A DNA stretch of 64,000 nucleotides from Delphinus delphis (taxonomy: Eukaryota > Chordata > Mammalia > Artiodactyla > Delphinidae). This document shows positions 47,850 to 59,945 of the stretch, piece by piece. The stretch's first letter is position 1. Every line of letters begins with the position of its first letter. The stretch covers positions 94,001,488-94,065,487 of the forward strand of contig NC_082692.2 of assembly GCF_949987515.2 (NCBI RefSeq), written 5' to 3'. A program made the position numbers and the translations under genes. Below the pieces are notes generated by a model. The model saw only the letters and a list, made by a program, of their open reading frames with translations, did not search any database and was not told the origin of the DNA.

Positions 47850-48064
47850 CAGGGATTCACATGCTTTTTCTGTAAAAGTCTAGGTAGTGAAGATTTTAGC
47901 CTTTGCAGGCCACATATATTAATGATACTCTCTCCGTTGCATATTCTCTGTTGTTTGTTTTGTTTACGACACTTTAAAAATGTGAAAACCATTCTTACTT
48001 TGAGAGTTTTACAAAAACAGACCCTTGCCTAGATTTGGCCCTCAGAGCATAGTTTGCCAGCCCT
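47850..48064. mobile_element. hAT-type nonautonomous DNA element (MER class)
   Basis: The left end 'cagggattcacatgcttttt' and right end 'catagtttgccagccctt' are diverged terminal inverted repeats. Between them are 'ctgtaaaagtctaggtagtg' and 'ttgcctagatttggccctca', typical of a widespread nonautonomous element I assign to the hAT-Charlie group. The same family recurs at 59519-59849. Confidence 0.7.
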
Positions 48065-48329
48065 TAATCTGAAGCATTTCAAACCCAAAGTCTATGGGGC
48101 CTCAAAAGACAAATGGTTAGGAGGATGCAGTGAGGAATAAGAGTGGAAGGAGACCCTGGAATACTCTGGAAGGTCACAGTTCAGGGGCACATGGAGCAAA
48201 ACTAGCATTGTATAAAGTCCTTTCAAATGCACAGAGCATCTGGGTTTTCACAGTGTCAGAAGCAGCATCTTGGTTTTCAGTGTCAGAAGCAGCACGGAGT
48301 CAATGGCCTCCAACCAAGAAGACAGCCTA

Positions 48330-48575
48330 GGCCCATTGATCAAAGGGAGGTTGGTTATACATATACATATATCTATTCTTTTGCAAATTCATTTCCCATT
48401 TAGGTTATTAGAGAGTATGGAGCAGAGTTCCCTGTGCTATACAGTAGGTCCTTGTTGGTTATCTATTTTAAATATAGCAGTGTGTACACGTCAATCCCAA
48501 ACTCCCAATCTGTCCCTTCCCACTACCCTTACCCCCCAGGTTGGCCATAGGTCTGTTATTCATGGTGCAATCTAG
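48330..48575 (-). mobile_element. L1 3' UTR fragment, antisense
   Basis: 'tcccctgtgctatacagtagg'-like text at 48430-48450, 'ttggttatctattttaaata' and 'cccaaactcccaatctgtcc' match the antisense 3' UTR of an L1 related to that at 2.3 kb. Confidence 0.75.
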
Positions 48576-48624
48576 TTAATTCCAATTCTCAGCTTTTTTT
48601 TAAAAATTCTCAAAAGAGATTTTT

Positions 48625-48832
48625 TTTTTTTTTTTTTTTTCACGGTACGCGGGCCTCTCATTGTTGTGGCCTCTCCCGTTGCGGAGCAGAGGCTCCGGAC
48701 GCGCAGGCTCAGCGGCCATGCCTCACGGGCCCAACCGCTCCACGGCATGTGGGATCCTCCCGGACCGGGGCACGAACCCGTGTCCCCTGCATCGGCAGGC
48801 GGACTCTCAACCACTGCGCCACCAGGGAAGCC
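48625..48832 (-). mobile_element. tRNA-derived SINE (short CHR type), antisense
   Basis: The head is at 48832, the body is GC-rich, and a long poly-T tail complement is present. A 17-bp target-site duplication with one mismatch ('tctcaaaagagattttt' and 'tctcacaagagattttt') lies at 48608-48624 and 48833-48849. Confidence 0.95.
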
Positions 48833-49129
48833 TCTCACAAGAGATTTTTGTCAGCATTTTGTCAGGCACAGATAAACCTGAGTCTGGGTGGATGCTAGTT
48901 TCCTACTACAATATGAGCATCCTGACAGAGGCCATGTAATATATATTTATCTACCTGGAAATCATCCATTTCCCTCCCCTTTGTCCCCCAAATCGCATCT
49001 ATTCCCATTGTCCTATTAAAGACTCAATGAAATACCATTTTTTTTTCTTTAGACAATTCCATTAATTGTTTCCATTCTTTTGACGATGACTCCTCTCCTC
49101 CGGGTGTCTTTTCTTGTTTGTCAAATGCA

Positions 49130-49310
49130 AGCTGGATCAGCTACCTAATTTGCTGGACCAAATGCAAAATGAAGATGTGGACCCTTTGTTCAAATATTAT
49201 TCTGAATTTTAAGACAGCAACATCAGCGCATTAAACCAAGCTCGGGGCTGTTCTGAGCCTAGGGTCATGTGCACTGCGTGGTCCCCATGTCCAAGCAGCC
49301 AACCTGAATG
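49130..49310 (+). repeat. ancient mammalian interspersed repeat
   Basis: 'tttgctggaccaaatgcaaa', 'aagacagcaacatcagcgca' and 'ttaaaccaagctcggggctg' belong to a dispersed repeat that I recognise but cannot name. Confidence 0.45.
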
Positions 49311-51170
49311 GAAGTAATGATCCACACCTGCTGTTACGGGTTTCAAATGGAAAGATGTGAATACATTTAATAAAGAGCAATACTAAAAATTAATTTACCA
49401 GGCTTTGTTAAAACTCTCAAAAAGGATTTGTTATAAGCTCTGTAAATGTTTTCATTAGTGTAATTTTTTTTCTATTTTTATCTTCTGTTTTGTAGATAAA
49501 CTAAAATTCAGGAAAGTGACATTTCATTTCCTCTACAATCCATCCTGCTCTGGGCTCACGTTTAGTATGGTGTTGGTCATCTAACTCAATAAATGGGCTA
49601 GCTAATATCTAAATGGTCAGAGAAAAAAATTTTCCTCCTATGATGTGTTTAAATTCAGGCAACATAGAATGGACTCAACTTTGTACGTTTACTTTGAACA
49701 TAAAAATTTACAGCCTTCTCTAGAATTAAGTTAATTTGCACATCTCTATTTATTTATATTTGATTTATTTAATTTTTAAAAGTTGTGCTAATACTAAACT
49801 CAAAATTATTTTCCACAGTCAGAGGGACTTATTGTAGTTCAATTACTGTGTCACTGAAATGAAATAAAACTCAAAAACTAATAGAGTTACTGGCCACCTC
49901 AAAGCAGGTATTCAGTGTGAGTTCCTGTGAAAGTGACTCATACCTCTGTTTAAGTTAAGGGACTAAATAGAGTAAGGGCATTTTCAGTTAATTTAAGCCA
50001 TGTATGTGCAAGTAAGAAAGTAGTTAGTGTCAAAGATCTATGTTTATCTGAAGAAAGTTGCTTTTTCCCTCTTAATGTTTATCAGCAGAATTGCTGAAAC
50101 ATACAATAACCGCTCAAAGTCTAATCTGCTATTAAATTCAAATGAGCTACAAATGTAGACTTGGAATTCCTTTTCAATAGTCCTATTGGCTTTCCTGTTT
50201 TCTATACTGCTTTTTTATAATATTGTTGTTGTTATTATTGTTATTATTATTACTATTTGGGGGATAATTTCAAATGAGTATCCTACAAACGCAGGATTTT
50301 TAGTGCAGTTCATGCTACTTGGAGGTGATGTTCAAAATCAAGTATAGATAATATTATTCATATTGGTAACATTTTGAGGAAATAAGGTAATGATAACCCT
50401 GTGTGCTTTATATTCATTTAGAATGTTCAGATTTTCAGAATATCACAGAATACCACAGAAGGAAAGGAGATGGAGCTTATCTTCACGGAGTTTAAAATCT
50501 CATTGGAGAGACAAAACAGGCCAAGTAAAAATTAAATAACATATTAAAGAGTGAAGGAATTTAAATATCAAATAAGTGGGCAGTGATATTCCTTAGAATT
50601 TTGAAGAACTGGACACTTTACCTTAAGCAGGTAGGAAAGTGGCTGTTTGCATTAGGTTATTGGATATAAATTCCTCTCTTTCAACTAAAGTTTTTGGTAC
50701 TCCTTTCTTAGATATTCACATATTACTTCCTGGACATATGGGTAATTTACTTTTTTTTCTTTATTATTATGTCTCCATTATTCTTCCTTTGCATATTGTC
50801 TCTGTATATCATTATCATTCATATCAGATACGAAGTTTGTAGGAGGTAAGAAGAATATTTGAGTTTCTTTTTTGTAAAATCTAGCCTACAGACTTTTGAG
50901 TTCCTGATACATGTTTTTTTTTCTTTCCTTATTTAAGGACCATTACGATATTAATCATGCATAACTGTTGAAGTAGTTTAAACTAAGGCTCAAAATGGTC
51001 TCTGGTTCATCCCTCAGTTTTTACACTTGTGCAGATTTTGTAATTATACGTAGTATTCCCACAGGCTAGAATCAGAGAACGTCTGGAATGAACTTATCAG
51101 TTTAGTACTGCCAAATGAGGACACCAAAACAATTCAGTAATGAGTCTGAAGTCCTTTATTCAAGAGAAGA
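49311..51170. other. mostly unassigned AT-rich DNA
   Basis: I see no gene here. A (TTG/TTA)n run lies at 50222-50257. The segment 50450-50600 may be a very diverged antisense L2 piece. Confidence 0.4.
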
Positions 51171-51660
51171 CCACGCGTGGACTGGGGAAGGACGGCATTT
51201 CCCGAGCAGCGCAGCGCTCTTCTCGCGGGATTTTCAGTCAGCGCGAGTTTTCTAGCGCCTCGGAAGTGGCGGGCTCCGAGCGGTTTGAGAGGCTGGTGTA
51301 GCTCTCAGGTGTGTTTCAGAAAGCTCCAGAAATAAGGAAGGAAGAATAAAGCCCAGAGTTGGCTTGGCTTTGGGGGTTGGCAGACTGAATACGCTGCTTT
51401 TCTCGTCAAGCGGAGAATTTAAAGGGGCTCGGCAGCTCCGTTTGCTGACGTGGCCCCGAGCAGGAGCGGCTCCATGTTGGGCCGCGGAATTGATTTCAAC
51501 CTGACCCTCAAAGTTGTGTATTCCGAGCACATTTGTGGCAGTCGTGCTGGTCGGTCAGAGTGGATGATCTGGAGCTGTACGAGGTCACGAAGCCGGGTGT
51601 AACCAGTGCGCTCACCGTCCCGCCTAGAAGACGGGCACAAGTGAGTGTAACACGGAGCGA
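51171..51660. promoter_or_regulatory. CpG-dense, promoter-like stretch
   Basis: CpG density is far above the rest of the window: I count 15 CpGs in 51171-51290 alone. On the plus strand there is a TATA-like 'aatttaaa' at 51416-51423, a CRE-like TGACGT at 51446-51451, a 42-codon open frame at 51474-51602 and a donor-like 'caa|gtgagt' at 51640/51641. Direction, and whether a transcript exists, cannot be settled from sequence. Confidence 0.5.
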
Positions 51661-51689
51661 GCGATCCACACGGGGAGGAAGGCTGCGCT

Positions 51690-51862
51690 GGGAAACTCAG
51701 GAGGAAGACTGAGAGTTGGTCCTGGAGAGGCTGGGAAAATCATTTCAGAGGAGGTGGCATCTGAACTAGGTTCGGACGCAGGAGTGGAATTCACCGAGCC
51801 AGCACTGAGGGCTTTCCAGTAGGAGTGAACCATGTGAGCAAAGGCAAGGAGATCTGACACTA
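51690..51862 (-). repeat. L2 LINE 3' region remnant, antisense
   Basis: 'tttcagaggaggtggcatctgaact' (51744-51768), 'ccagcactgagggctttcca' and 'catgtgagcaaaggcaagga' match the antisense L2 3' region order. Confidence 0.65.
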
Positions 51863-53195
51863 CGTGCTATTTTTCTTGACCTTAAGTCTGAAAGTTTCTT
51901 TTATTGGTAATCTGAGCCTCGCGTGCCTGTGAGGAAAGGTTCTGAGGAAATGGCGGGGGGCTTGGGTCAGAGAGGAAGTAAACGCAGGTCTTCTCCCTCT
52001 GCTCCCCTCCGCACCCATCTTGGAAGCTCTCGTCCCAGTCAAAAGTGGGATAGACGTGTAACTGTCAGTCAAGCAGCCTTGACTTTGCTGAGGGCGTTGG
52101 GCGAGAGACAACAACTAGGATAACCAGGTCCTCTCTCCCAGAAATCCACAAGGATGGAACAGGGATGTAGGCATTCAGCAAGCGGGTTGTATCCTCAAAA
52201 AGACCATCTATTTGTTTCTGCTTCCTGGAAGACCAGTGCAGTCAGGGTTCTATTCTTTCAGAGCCTGGTTCCACCTTTTCCTAACAATAAACTGCTTTGC
52301 TGACGGGAGTTAATTAGTATTGCTTTCTATTGTAAGGAACGGAATAACTTCCTCATTCAAGTGAAAAGGGAAGTTGAAGAACAGGGTTATGACTCACCTT
52401 AGAAGCTTAGAAGGAGTGAGGTGATGGCCGAGCGTATGGCCAGGTGAAAGCTTGCAGTAAAATCATAGCCAACCAAGGTAGTGGGAGTTGTTGGCTGGAG
52501 TTTTTTCTTTTTAATTCTCCATTTTTCTATTATGAAGCCCATTCAGTCACTCATGATTAAAGCTATGAAACTATGTGAGGGTCAGGTATGCATCAGATAC
52601 CTCTGTTCAGCAACTCAACACGGAGACTTGCTGAATTCTAAGTCTGTCTTTATATTAAACAAAAGAATCATCTATACGTTTTGGTGCATTTTAACATAAC
52701 TCACTGAAACGATTTCAAAAAAAATGTAGAGATTATGAATTAAATGTATAATTTCTCTCAAAATTGCAGCACTTAACTGGCTTTCATTCTCCTTCGACTC
52801 TTCTAGACAGACTAATGACTAAGTTTGACTTTCATCTTTGTTAATTTTCTCAAATCAATTTTTGACTGATATTCACACATGTCATTTTCACATGAATTAG
52901 TCTGTCTGCAGGTGAAAATTATTTTTAAAATGTAGGTTTTGCTGGTCACCTTTAGCTAATGGTTTTCTAAGTGACTCATTTTTATGCTGCATTTTAGAAG
53001 ACAATAAATACATGGCTGCTAGAACTATTTTAGCTCAGAATTACTGTTTTTCCTGTCCTCTGTATGAAACCAATAAGTTCTTCTGTTCAGCTTGTAGAAT
53101 AAGACTAAGAGTGGTCGTCATATAATTATTTTGGTCCTTCTAGCCTCTTTCTACAAAGAATTGAAGGTGTGTTACTTCACACTCCTCAAACGACA
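51863..53195. other. unassigned DNA
   Basis: 51900-52130 is moderately GC-rich, next to the CpG-dense stretch. The rest is AT-rich. I see no recognisable repeat or gene. Confidence 0.4.
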
Positions 53196-53199
53196 ATAT

Positions 53200-53335
53200 T
53201 TAAAGGAATCATCTAGAGATATTGTTAAAATGTAGGTTCTGCATCAATAGATCTGGTATGAGAACTGAGAGTCCATATTTCTAAAGAGCTACAAATGTGG
53301 GCCAACACTGAGTCCCCAAAGTGCATGGAGCAGAA
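53200..53335 (+). mobile_element. MER20-like hAT element remnant
   Basis: 'ggaatcatctagagatattgttaaaatgtaggttctgcat' (53206-53245) and 'atatttctaaagagctac' follow the core of MER20-type elements. It is diverged and the ends are lost. Confidence 0.55.
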
Positions 53336-53429
53336 AGGATTTAAGGATGAACGGAGGAAGGAAATGATAGGGGGGTTTAGTGGGACCTTCGATGGACAGA
53401 AACAAAAAGAGCTAGGTTTTAGATTGAAC

Positions 53430-53565
53430 TTTCCTAATCATTTGAAATGTAGCTTCTCCCATTAGACACTGAAGTCTCAGTTTACCCATCTGTTAAAGTG
53501 GTATAAAATTTCTAGCTTGCCCTCCATCCATCAGAGAGCTGAACTGAGACTTAACTGAGAATACA
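53430..53565 (-). repeat. MIR remnant, antisense
   Basis: 'gaagtctcagtttacccatctgttaaagtggtat' (53470-53503) is the antisense MIR core. Confidence 0.75.
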
Positions 53566-54004
53566 CGCCCATTCAGTTTGTGACATGTTAGAGAGTTAAA
53601 TGTGCAGAGGCAATCGTATTGATTTTGTATGGCACCTTGCTTCTGGAAGGAGATTTTGTGAGCGCTAAGAAACTCTAAACTGGTTTAATTAATAGAGAAA
53701 AATGTAATGGCATACAAAAGTGTGTACATAAGGTGAGGTCAATTACATGGACATGCTAGCATAGAAAAAATCTAGAAGAAAATAACTACTATTAGCAGTT
53801 GTCTGTGGGAGAAGGAGTTACGATTGCAGGTTTTCCTCTTTATGATAGTTGTTCATAGTTTTATGAATTCTATAAATGAGTGTGTGTCACTTTTGTGGTA
53901 AGGCAAAGCAGTTTAAAGTTAAATAGACTCAAAAAATGCAGTCACTCGCCTCTGTATTGATTTGGGATACATTTGTCTTGCATCATTGTAATGGAAAGAA
54001 ATAG

Positions 54005-54140
54005 CAATGAGCTAATATTTATTGGATTCCTGCTCTATACCAAACATTGGGTACAGTCCTTTTCACACACAGATCTTCAGCATAGATAGCCCTGTAAGTT
54101 AGTCCCAATATAGCATCCCTATGCCACAGGGAGAGGTTTT
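54005..54140 (+). repeat. MIR remnant
   Basis: 'gctaatatttattggattcctgctctatacc' (54011-54041), 'ttcacacacagatcttcagc' and 'tatgccacagggagaggttt' give the MIR order. Confidence 0.75.
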
Positions 54141-54199
54141 TTCCAATAAACATATAAGTTCTCATTTCTCCTGTGTGTGAGACACTCTAGTAATCACCC

Positions 54200-55145
54200 A
54201 CCTCTTCATAGCCTGCAGGGTCTGGTGGATGCCAGCCCTGCCTGTTTTCTACCATATTGTTTCTTGCTAGCTATGGTCCAGCTGCAATGACCTTGTTCTG
54301 TTACTAAAATTCCATCAGCTGCATTCTGACCTTGGAGCCTTTGAACTAGCTACTACATCTGCCAGAATAATCTACCTTCCCAGCATGCACAATTTAAATA
54401 CCCACTCAATTGTGGCCCTCTCAAAAATAGACTTTGATAGGATTCAGAACACTCTACCCCAAAATAGTGCCAGTATGCACTTTGGCATGTTGAATCTTTT
54501 AAAATGAAGGAATTTGAGAAACAGGGGTTGTGTGAAGACTGTTTGACCTCATCCTTCTCCCCTGAAGCAGGTCAGTAGACCCTCAGGTGAGAACTTCCCT
54601 ATTCCCAGAGGAAAGGAGCGTTCTTACCTCCAAAGATGGGGTGATTCCCAAGAGGAATCTGAGCAAGCAGGTTGTGCTAAGTTTCCCTGAGTTTACTACC
54701 CTTAGGTCATACCTATTTTTCCTATCATGTTTTCCATGACTTTCCATGGAAAGTCAAACCTAGTATTAAACTTCCATCAAACCTGAGTATAAAAATGCTC
54801 ATGTTTAAACATTTCTTCAAGTCTTCATTTCCTTTTGAAGGCTCCCATGCTTTATAAAACTTATATTAAATGCATTTATATGCTCTTCTCTTGTAAATGT
54901 CTTGTCAGTCCAATTCACAGGGCCCCAGCCAGAAAACCTAGAAGGATAGTAAAAGTAATTTTTCCTTCCTCTAGACCTTACTTTTTGACATAAGATTCTA
55001 CCCTCATTAGTGCTCTTTTCTTATAGGAGTTAGAACTGTTTAAACTTAAGTCATTTATTTGTTTACTTTGACATCTTTATTCTCCACTAGAATGTGAGCT
55101 TCTGGAGGGCAGGGACTTAATTTGCTTAGTTAACAAGCTGATACA
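54200..55145 (+). repeat. L2 LINE 3' region remnant
   Basis: The first part ('ggtccagctgcaatgacctt', 'gaccttggagcctttgaact') and the end ('ttatttgtttactttgacat', 'actagaatgtgagcttctgg', 'agggcagggacttaatttgc') correspond to successive parts of the L2 3' end. The middle is poorly conserved. Confidence 0.65.
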
Positions 55146-57340
55146 GAGAGGTGGTATATTTGCTGGACTCAGAGTCCATGCTGGTCCTTGATTATCATGG
55201 TTGTCAGTCAGGACCCAGGCTTACATGCATGTCTGGGTGTGGATTTGGGACAGTCCTTGGGAGAGCTCAAATGTGCCAGGTTTCCAGTGTGAGCAAGCAT
55301 ATTCCTCAGGATCAAAAAGGTAGATTATAGAGAAAGGGAGTTTATTTGATCATTCCAAATGTTGTATCTCAGTGTCACTGTGGTGTAGAGAAAGATGACG
55401 GAGAGGAGGGTAGGCAGCTTGAGCACTTGCATCTACCTTGCTGTGCTGGTGTCAGGAATACATGTGTTCTGCATACTTCCATGGGTGAAAACACATTTTC
55501 AAAATTGCTCCTGCTTACCATTTGAAATACCTCCAGGTGGAATTAACCAGTAAGTCCAGTTGCCTTTAAATTTGGGATGTTCTTCTCTCCTCTTTGTATG
55601 TATTCTGAATACCATATAACATGAAAGTGTGTAGCTGAATATAAAAATTCTATTTTGGTTGTTTGTGGAAAGCTGACAAAACACCTTCTTACGATGAAAA
55701 AGCTATCTTAATTGTGACTCTTGTGTTCAGGAAAGCAAATAGCTCAGTGGCTTTTCTGAGGTTTCTGGGATGCTTTAGAATTGAAATAATTTCTTCTAAA
55801 CTTTATGGTGTATAGACTTAGGACACTGCTGAAACGTTAACATCAAAAGAGCTTTGCAAATGTACTTAGATGGTGATTCCGTTGTTTATAGGTCTTGAAG
55901 TGAATTGACCCAGGGAAGGATTTCTGTACCTGTATTTAAATCTATGGTTTAGAGTAAAATATTGAGGACAGAAACTTTAAGGAAAAGAAGTAGAGGAAGA
56001 TTTTCAGCTATAAGGCTATTTCCTTGAAACTCAGTAAGCTCCCCCCAAAAGGCTTCAAGCAACAGAAGGTGCCTTGCATTCCTTTTGGCATCTTCTGTAG
56101 TGGGAATCGCTTTGAATTTTATTCAAAAATGAGTTTCAACTAACCTGTTTTATTATATTTACTTGGCAGCATAAGGAAAATGAAGAGGGCTAACATATTA
56201 ATTTAACAGTAAGAGATAGACCTGCTACCCAAAGCATACCAGAGAGTGGACTCCATATTCCAAGACCCGATGACAGATACTTTTATTATCTGTCACACTG
56301 TTGAAGTTTCCTTTTGTTAAGTTGCCTTAACGAATTACTTTTATCAGGGTGGGAAATTATCTTCTAGACAGTTCTTAAAGTCTTCACAATACATCAGCCA
56401 CATTAAAATTCTTATCTTCTCACAAATACTCCATTAATTCAATAGACCTTTCTTGTAAGAAGATCAGTCATTTGTATTAGCCCATCTCAGTTTGCTCCTG
56501 TTATAGTTTCTGTTGAGTACAAATTAGAGTGCAAGATAATAATCTCCTAACCTCAGCAAAATAAAGTTTTAAGCCTCTATGAAAGTTTAAGAGAAATTCA
56601 ATCTTTACAGCTCTTTTCAAAACAAGGCTTCTAAAGAATGTATTTACTGTACATGTCTAACAGATAGTAATAATCTTGCCTCCCTCTTAGTGTTTTTACA
56701 ACATGAATAGAATAAGTATATCAGTTGGGATTGTCCTTGGTAACAAGCAATGCAAAATCAGATAAATTGCGGTTTAAACACACAGGGACTTACTTTCCGC
56801 ATATAACAAGAAGTCTAGCAGGCTGACTGCCGTAGGTGTTCAGTGGTACCACTGGGGACCCAGCTCTTATATCTGTCTCCTTTGCCATCCTAAAGACTGT
56901 AGCTTTTGACTTCACATTTTCAACATGGCTGCTTCCAGATACTGTGTCTGTTTCAGATAGAAAGAATGGTAAATTGTAAGGGACAAAAGCAGTAATGCCA
57001 GCCGAGTCTCTCCTGTTCAGAAGCTTTGTTAGGTACTCTACCAGTTGATTTCCACTAACTTCTTATACCAAGAATGTCACTTAGCCATCTCTTGCTACAG
57101 ACTCTATAATAGACGAATAAAAGGGAGAAAGGGGTTGTAAATGGCTTTCAGATTTCAAATCAGCCTAGAGCCTGGCACATTATTTTCACTAATGTGTCAA
57201 ATGCCTTTTAAGACAAACACATTGACCACAACAAAATTTGTAACTTTACAATGTAATTGCCACCAGCATGGTCTTAATTCAGATCTCATTTCACGTAAAC
57301 TGTGGTAATGATTCCAAATAAAGTTAGATAAACAATAATA
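55146..57340. other. mostly unassigned AT-rich DNA
   Basis: I see no gene here. The part 56700-57130 ('gggacttactttccgcatat' to 'cttagccatctcttgctaca') resembles an old dispersed repeat but I cannot name it. Confidence 0.4.
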
Positions 57341-57344
57341 ATGT

Positions 57345-57585
57345 AATAATATATATTTGATGCTTACAGTACAGTAGTCATTTTTCTAAGCATTATAAAT
57401 GCATTAACCAAATAAATCCTCACAGCCTCCCTATGAAGTAGGTAATGTAACTGCAGTATCTCCATTTTATGGATCAATGGCTGCAGCTTAGAAAGGATGT
57501 GGCAGTGGTGGAGCTGGGATTTCACAGCCCAGAGGGAGGGATCTCAAGTCCCTTCTCTTAATCACTGGGCTAAGCTGCATGTGCA
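57345..57585 (+). repeat. MIR remnant, nearly full length
   Basis: The order 'ctaagcattataaatgcatt', 'cctcacagcctccctatgaagtagg', 'tatctccattttatggatca', 'tggtggagctgggatttcac' and 'cttaatcactgggctaagct' covers most of MIR. Confidence 0.88.
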
Positions 57586-57589
57586 AGAC

Positions 57590-59518
57590 TATTTCCTGTG
57601 ACTTAAAAATTCATAGAACTTTGGTGCATAACGTGAGAAGTATGTTACTCAAACTTATTTTGTCATTGGAAAAACAGGCCCTGAGAAGAAGCTGTGGTAG
57701 CCAAGGTCACTGAGGTTTTGGAGTTAAAAATGGTCTGAGCATGGAAGTGAGGCTCCTTACACACAGTCCACTGTCCTTTCCTCTGCAGTGTGCAGGTTAA
57801 TTCCCAGGTCAGCTGCGATATTCACACCCACTAGCAGAATGATTAATCCTGTTTCAAGTATACTTACAACCTAAAAAACCTATTTTTATCAAGTTGTTAT
57901 TATGAGATTATTTCATTAAGCACCTAATTAGAAGAATGGTAGTTAAGTCTAAAGACTTAACTGCATTCAGATAAAAAGAAAAATTTGGGGCAAGAACCTT
58001 TCATAGGTGATCCGGTATATTTTACATCGTGTCATATCAAAAGGACATAAAATCAGGTTGCCTCATTTTAGTGGTGATAGGTTTGACCATGTAATTTAAA
58101 GTGGTGCCAACAGATTTTTGTATCTAAAGCTGTAGTTTTCCCTTTGTGATGAATAAGTACCCTAGAAGTGGGTGGGAGATTTCTTTTGGTATTAGGCTAA
58201 TGACTGGTTCTGCAACAGTCTTTCATCTAATAGTTTTAGCTTCTCTTGGTTGTCCTTTCCTCAATTAATGATTCCCCGGGTATTGTAGAATGGTGATTTT
58301 CTAATTCTCTTTCTTTCTGTATTTATTGACTGGAATTTCCTCTCAAGAAGCACTTTTTCTCATCTGCTTGGGATAAAATACAGCTCCTTCTAAAAGCAGG
58401 TTGAATGCTTATTTCCCTTTGATTAGAAATTTTCAGAGTAAAAAATGGTTGTAATAATCACTCCAGCAAGACTGAAGAGTATTAGTTTGTTTTCTTTTTG
58501 TGTTTCTCCCTCTTTTTTTTTCCTAGAAGTATTACTGTGGTCTCGTGAGATTTTATTTATTCAATGTGTTTTAATCAATTAAACTTCCAGGAAATGCAAA
58601 AAAAGAATGAACACATTAAAAGGCACACACAATGAGACAATACCAGATGTAGAATATTCTTCAAAATAACTGTCTTGGTCTGTACAGAAAATCAATGTAA
58701 TGAAATAAAACCAAAACCAAAAAAAAAAAAAACGCAAATGGGTACCTGTCATGGAATAATAAAGACCAAAGGAACATAAAGAAATGGAATGCATGAGTTT
58801 GAGAGTTGTTGTAATTCAAATGAGAGAAAATTGAATGTGGACTGTATATTAGATATTAGGGAAAATTGTTGCTAATTATTTTTGTGATGTGATAATGCTA
58901 TTTTCGTTATGTAAAAGAATGCCTTAAGAGAGCAATCCTAAAGAACTTAGGGACGAAGGGTCACGATGCCTACAGTTTATGTAGAATTAATTCTGTAAAG
59001 GAAAAGTTTGTAAACACACACACACATTACCTAGATAAAGCAAATATGGCAAAATGTTGCATTGAATTTATTTGTACAGTATATAGGTGATCATATTATT
59101 AATTCAACTTTTCTGCATGGGAAAATTTTTTTAAAGTTTTCCAGGAAAGTAAATGACTATGGCTCCTTTGGAAATATAGGATACCCTCTTCAGTCTAGAG
59201 AAGTATTTTCTGAAGCACTTGTTTTGCCCAGGATGATTGGCCCAATATTTAGGCAGAGAGATCTGAGACCCCTTGCTTTGCTTTAAATAAGACAATTAGA
59301 TTTCAATCTGATTTATATTTTGGAGCTCTGCTTACAGTTTTATTTGAACAAAGGCTTCCGGTAACCTTCAAGAAAATTGTAATACTCTAGAAAAGAAGTC
59401 TTAAAATTAGTCATAAATTCCTTGATGAAATTTGTCCCAAAGCAGGCAAGGTTTTGCAAAATTTGGCAATCACATAAAACCAGTGTTTTGTACTGTATAC
59501 CCGATTAGGAGTCTATAA
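57590..59518. other. mostly unassigned AT-rich DNA
   Basis: 57660-57790 is weakly MIR-like. Nothing else is recognisable. A short (AC)n lies near 59014-59025. Confidence 0.4.
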
Positions 59519-59849
59519 CAGGGTTTGGCAAAGGCAACATGGTAATTATCGGGTTGGCCAAAAAGTTTGTTTGGTTTTAAGTAAAAATAAAAGACACATT
59601 TTTCATTTTCACGAAGAACTTTATTGAACAACGTATTCATTAACCAAGCAAACTTTTTGGCCAACCCAGTAGTTTAGACTTTGTGGGATATACAGTCTCT
59701 GTCACAACTACCCAGCTGCCTTTTTAGTAGGTGAAGCAGCCACAGAAAATATGTAAATAGATGGGTATGACTGTGTTCCAAGAAAACTTTATTTACAGAA
59801 ACAGTGGAAGGGCCCCATGTAACCTGAAGAAATAGTGTGCAGATTCCTG
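59519..59849. mobile_element. hAT-type DNA element, split by a mariner element
   Basis: The left part starts 'cagggtttggca' at 59519. After the mariner insertion it resumes with 'gtttagactttgtgggatat', 'acagtctctgtcacaactac' and 'gtgttccaagaaaactttat', and ends near 'gattcctg' at 59849. It belongs to the same family as 47850-48064. Confidence 0.75.
59549..59669. mobile_element. mariner-type miniature element (MITE)
   Basis: This is a 121-bp element. Its inverted ends are 'tcgggttggccaaaaagttt' and, at the other end read in reverse, 'ctgggttggccaaaaagttt'. TA dinucleotides flank it at 59547-59548 and 59670-59671, the mariner target duplication. The interior ('ttttcattttcacgaagaac') resembles the 3' part of a mariner transposase gene. 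It is therefore an internally deleted, nonautonomous copy of a mariner family known in cetartiodactyls. Confidence 0.93.
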
Positions 59850-59945
59850 TCAATCACATTAAACATATTTGTGTTATTACAAAAATACAGGGATGGTTTT
59901 TCAGTGTGATACAATGACCCCTTCCTTCTCAGGACCTATGTACAT

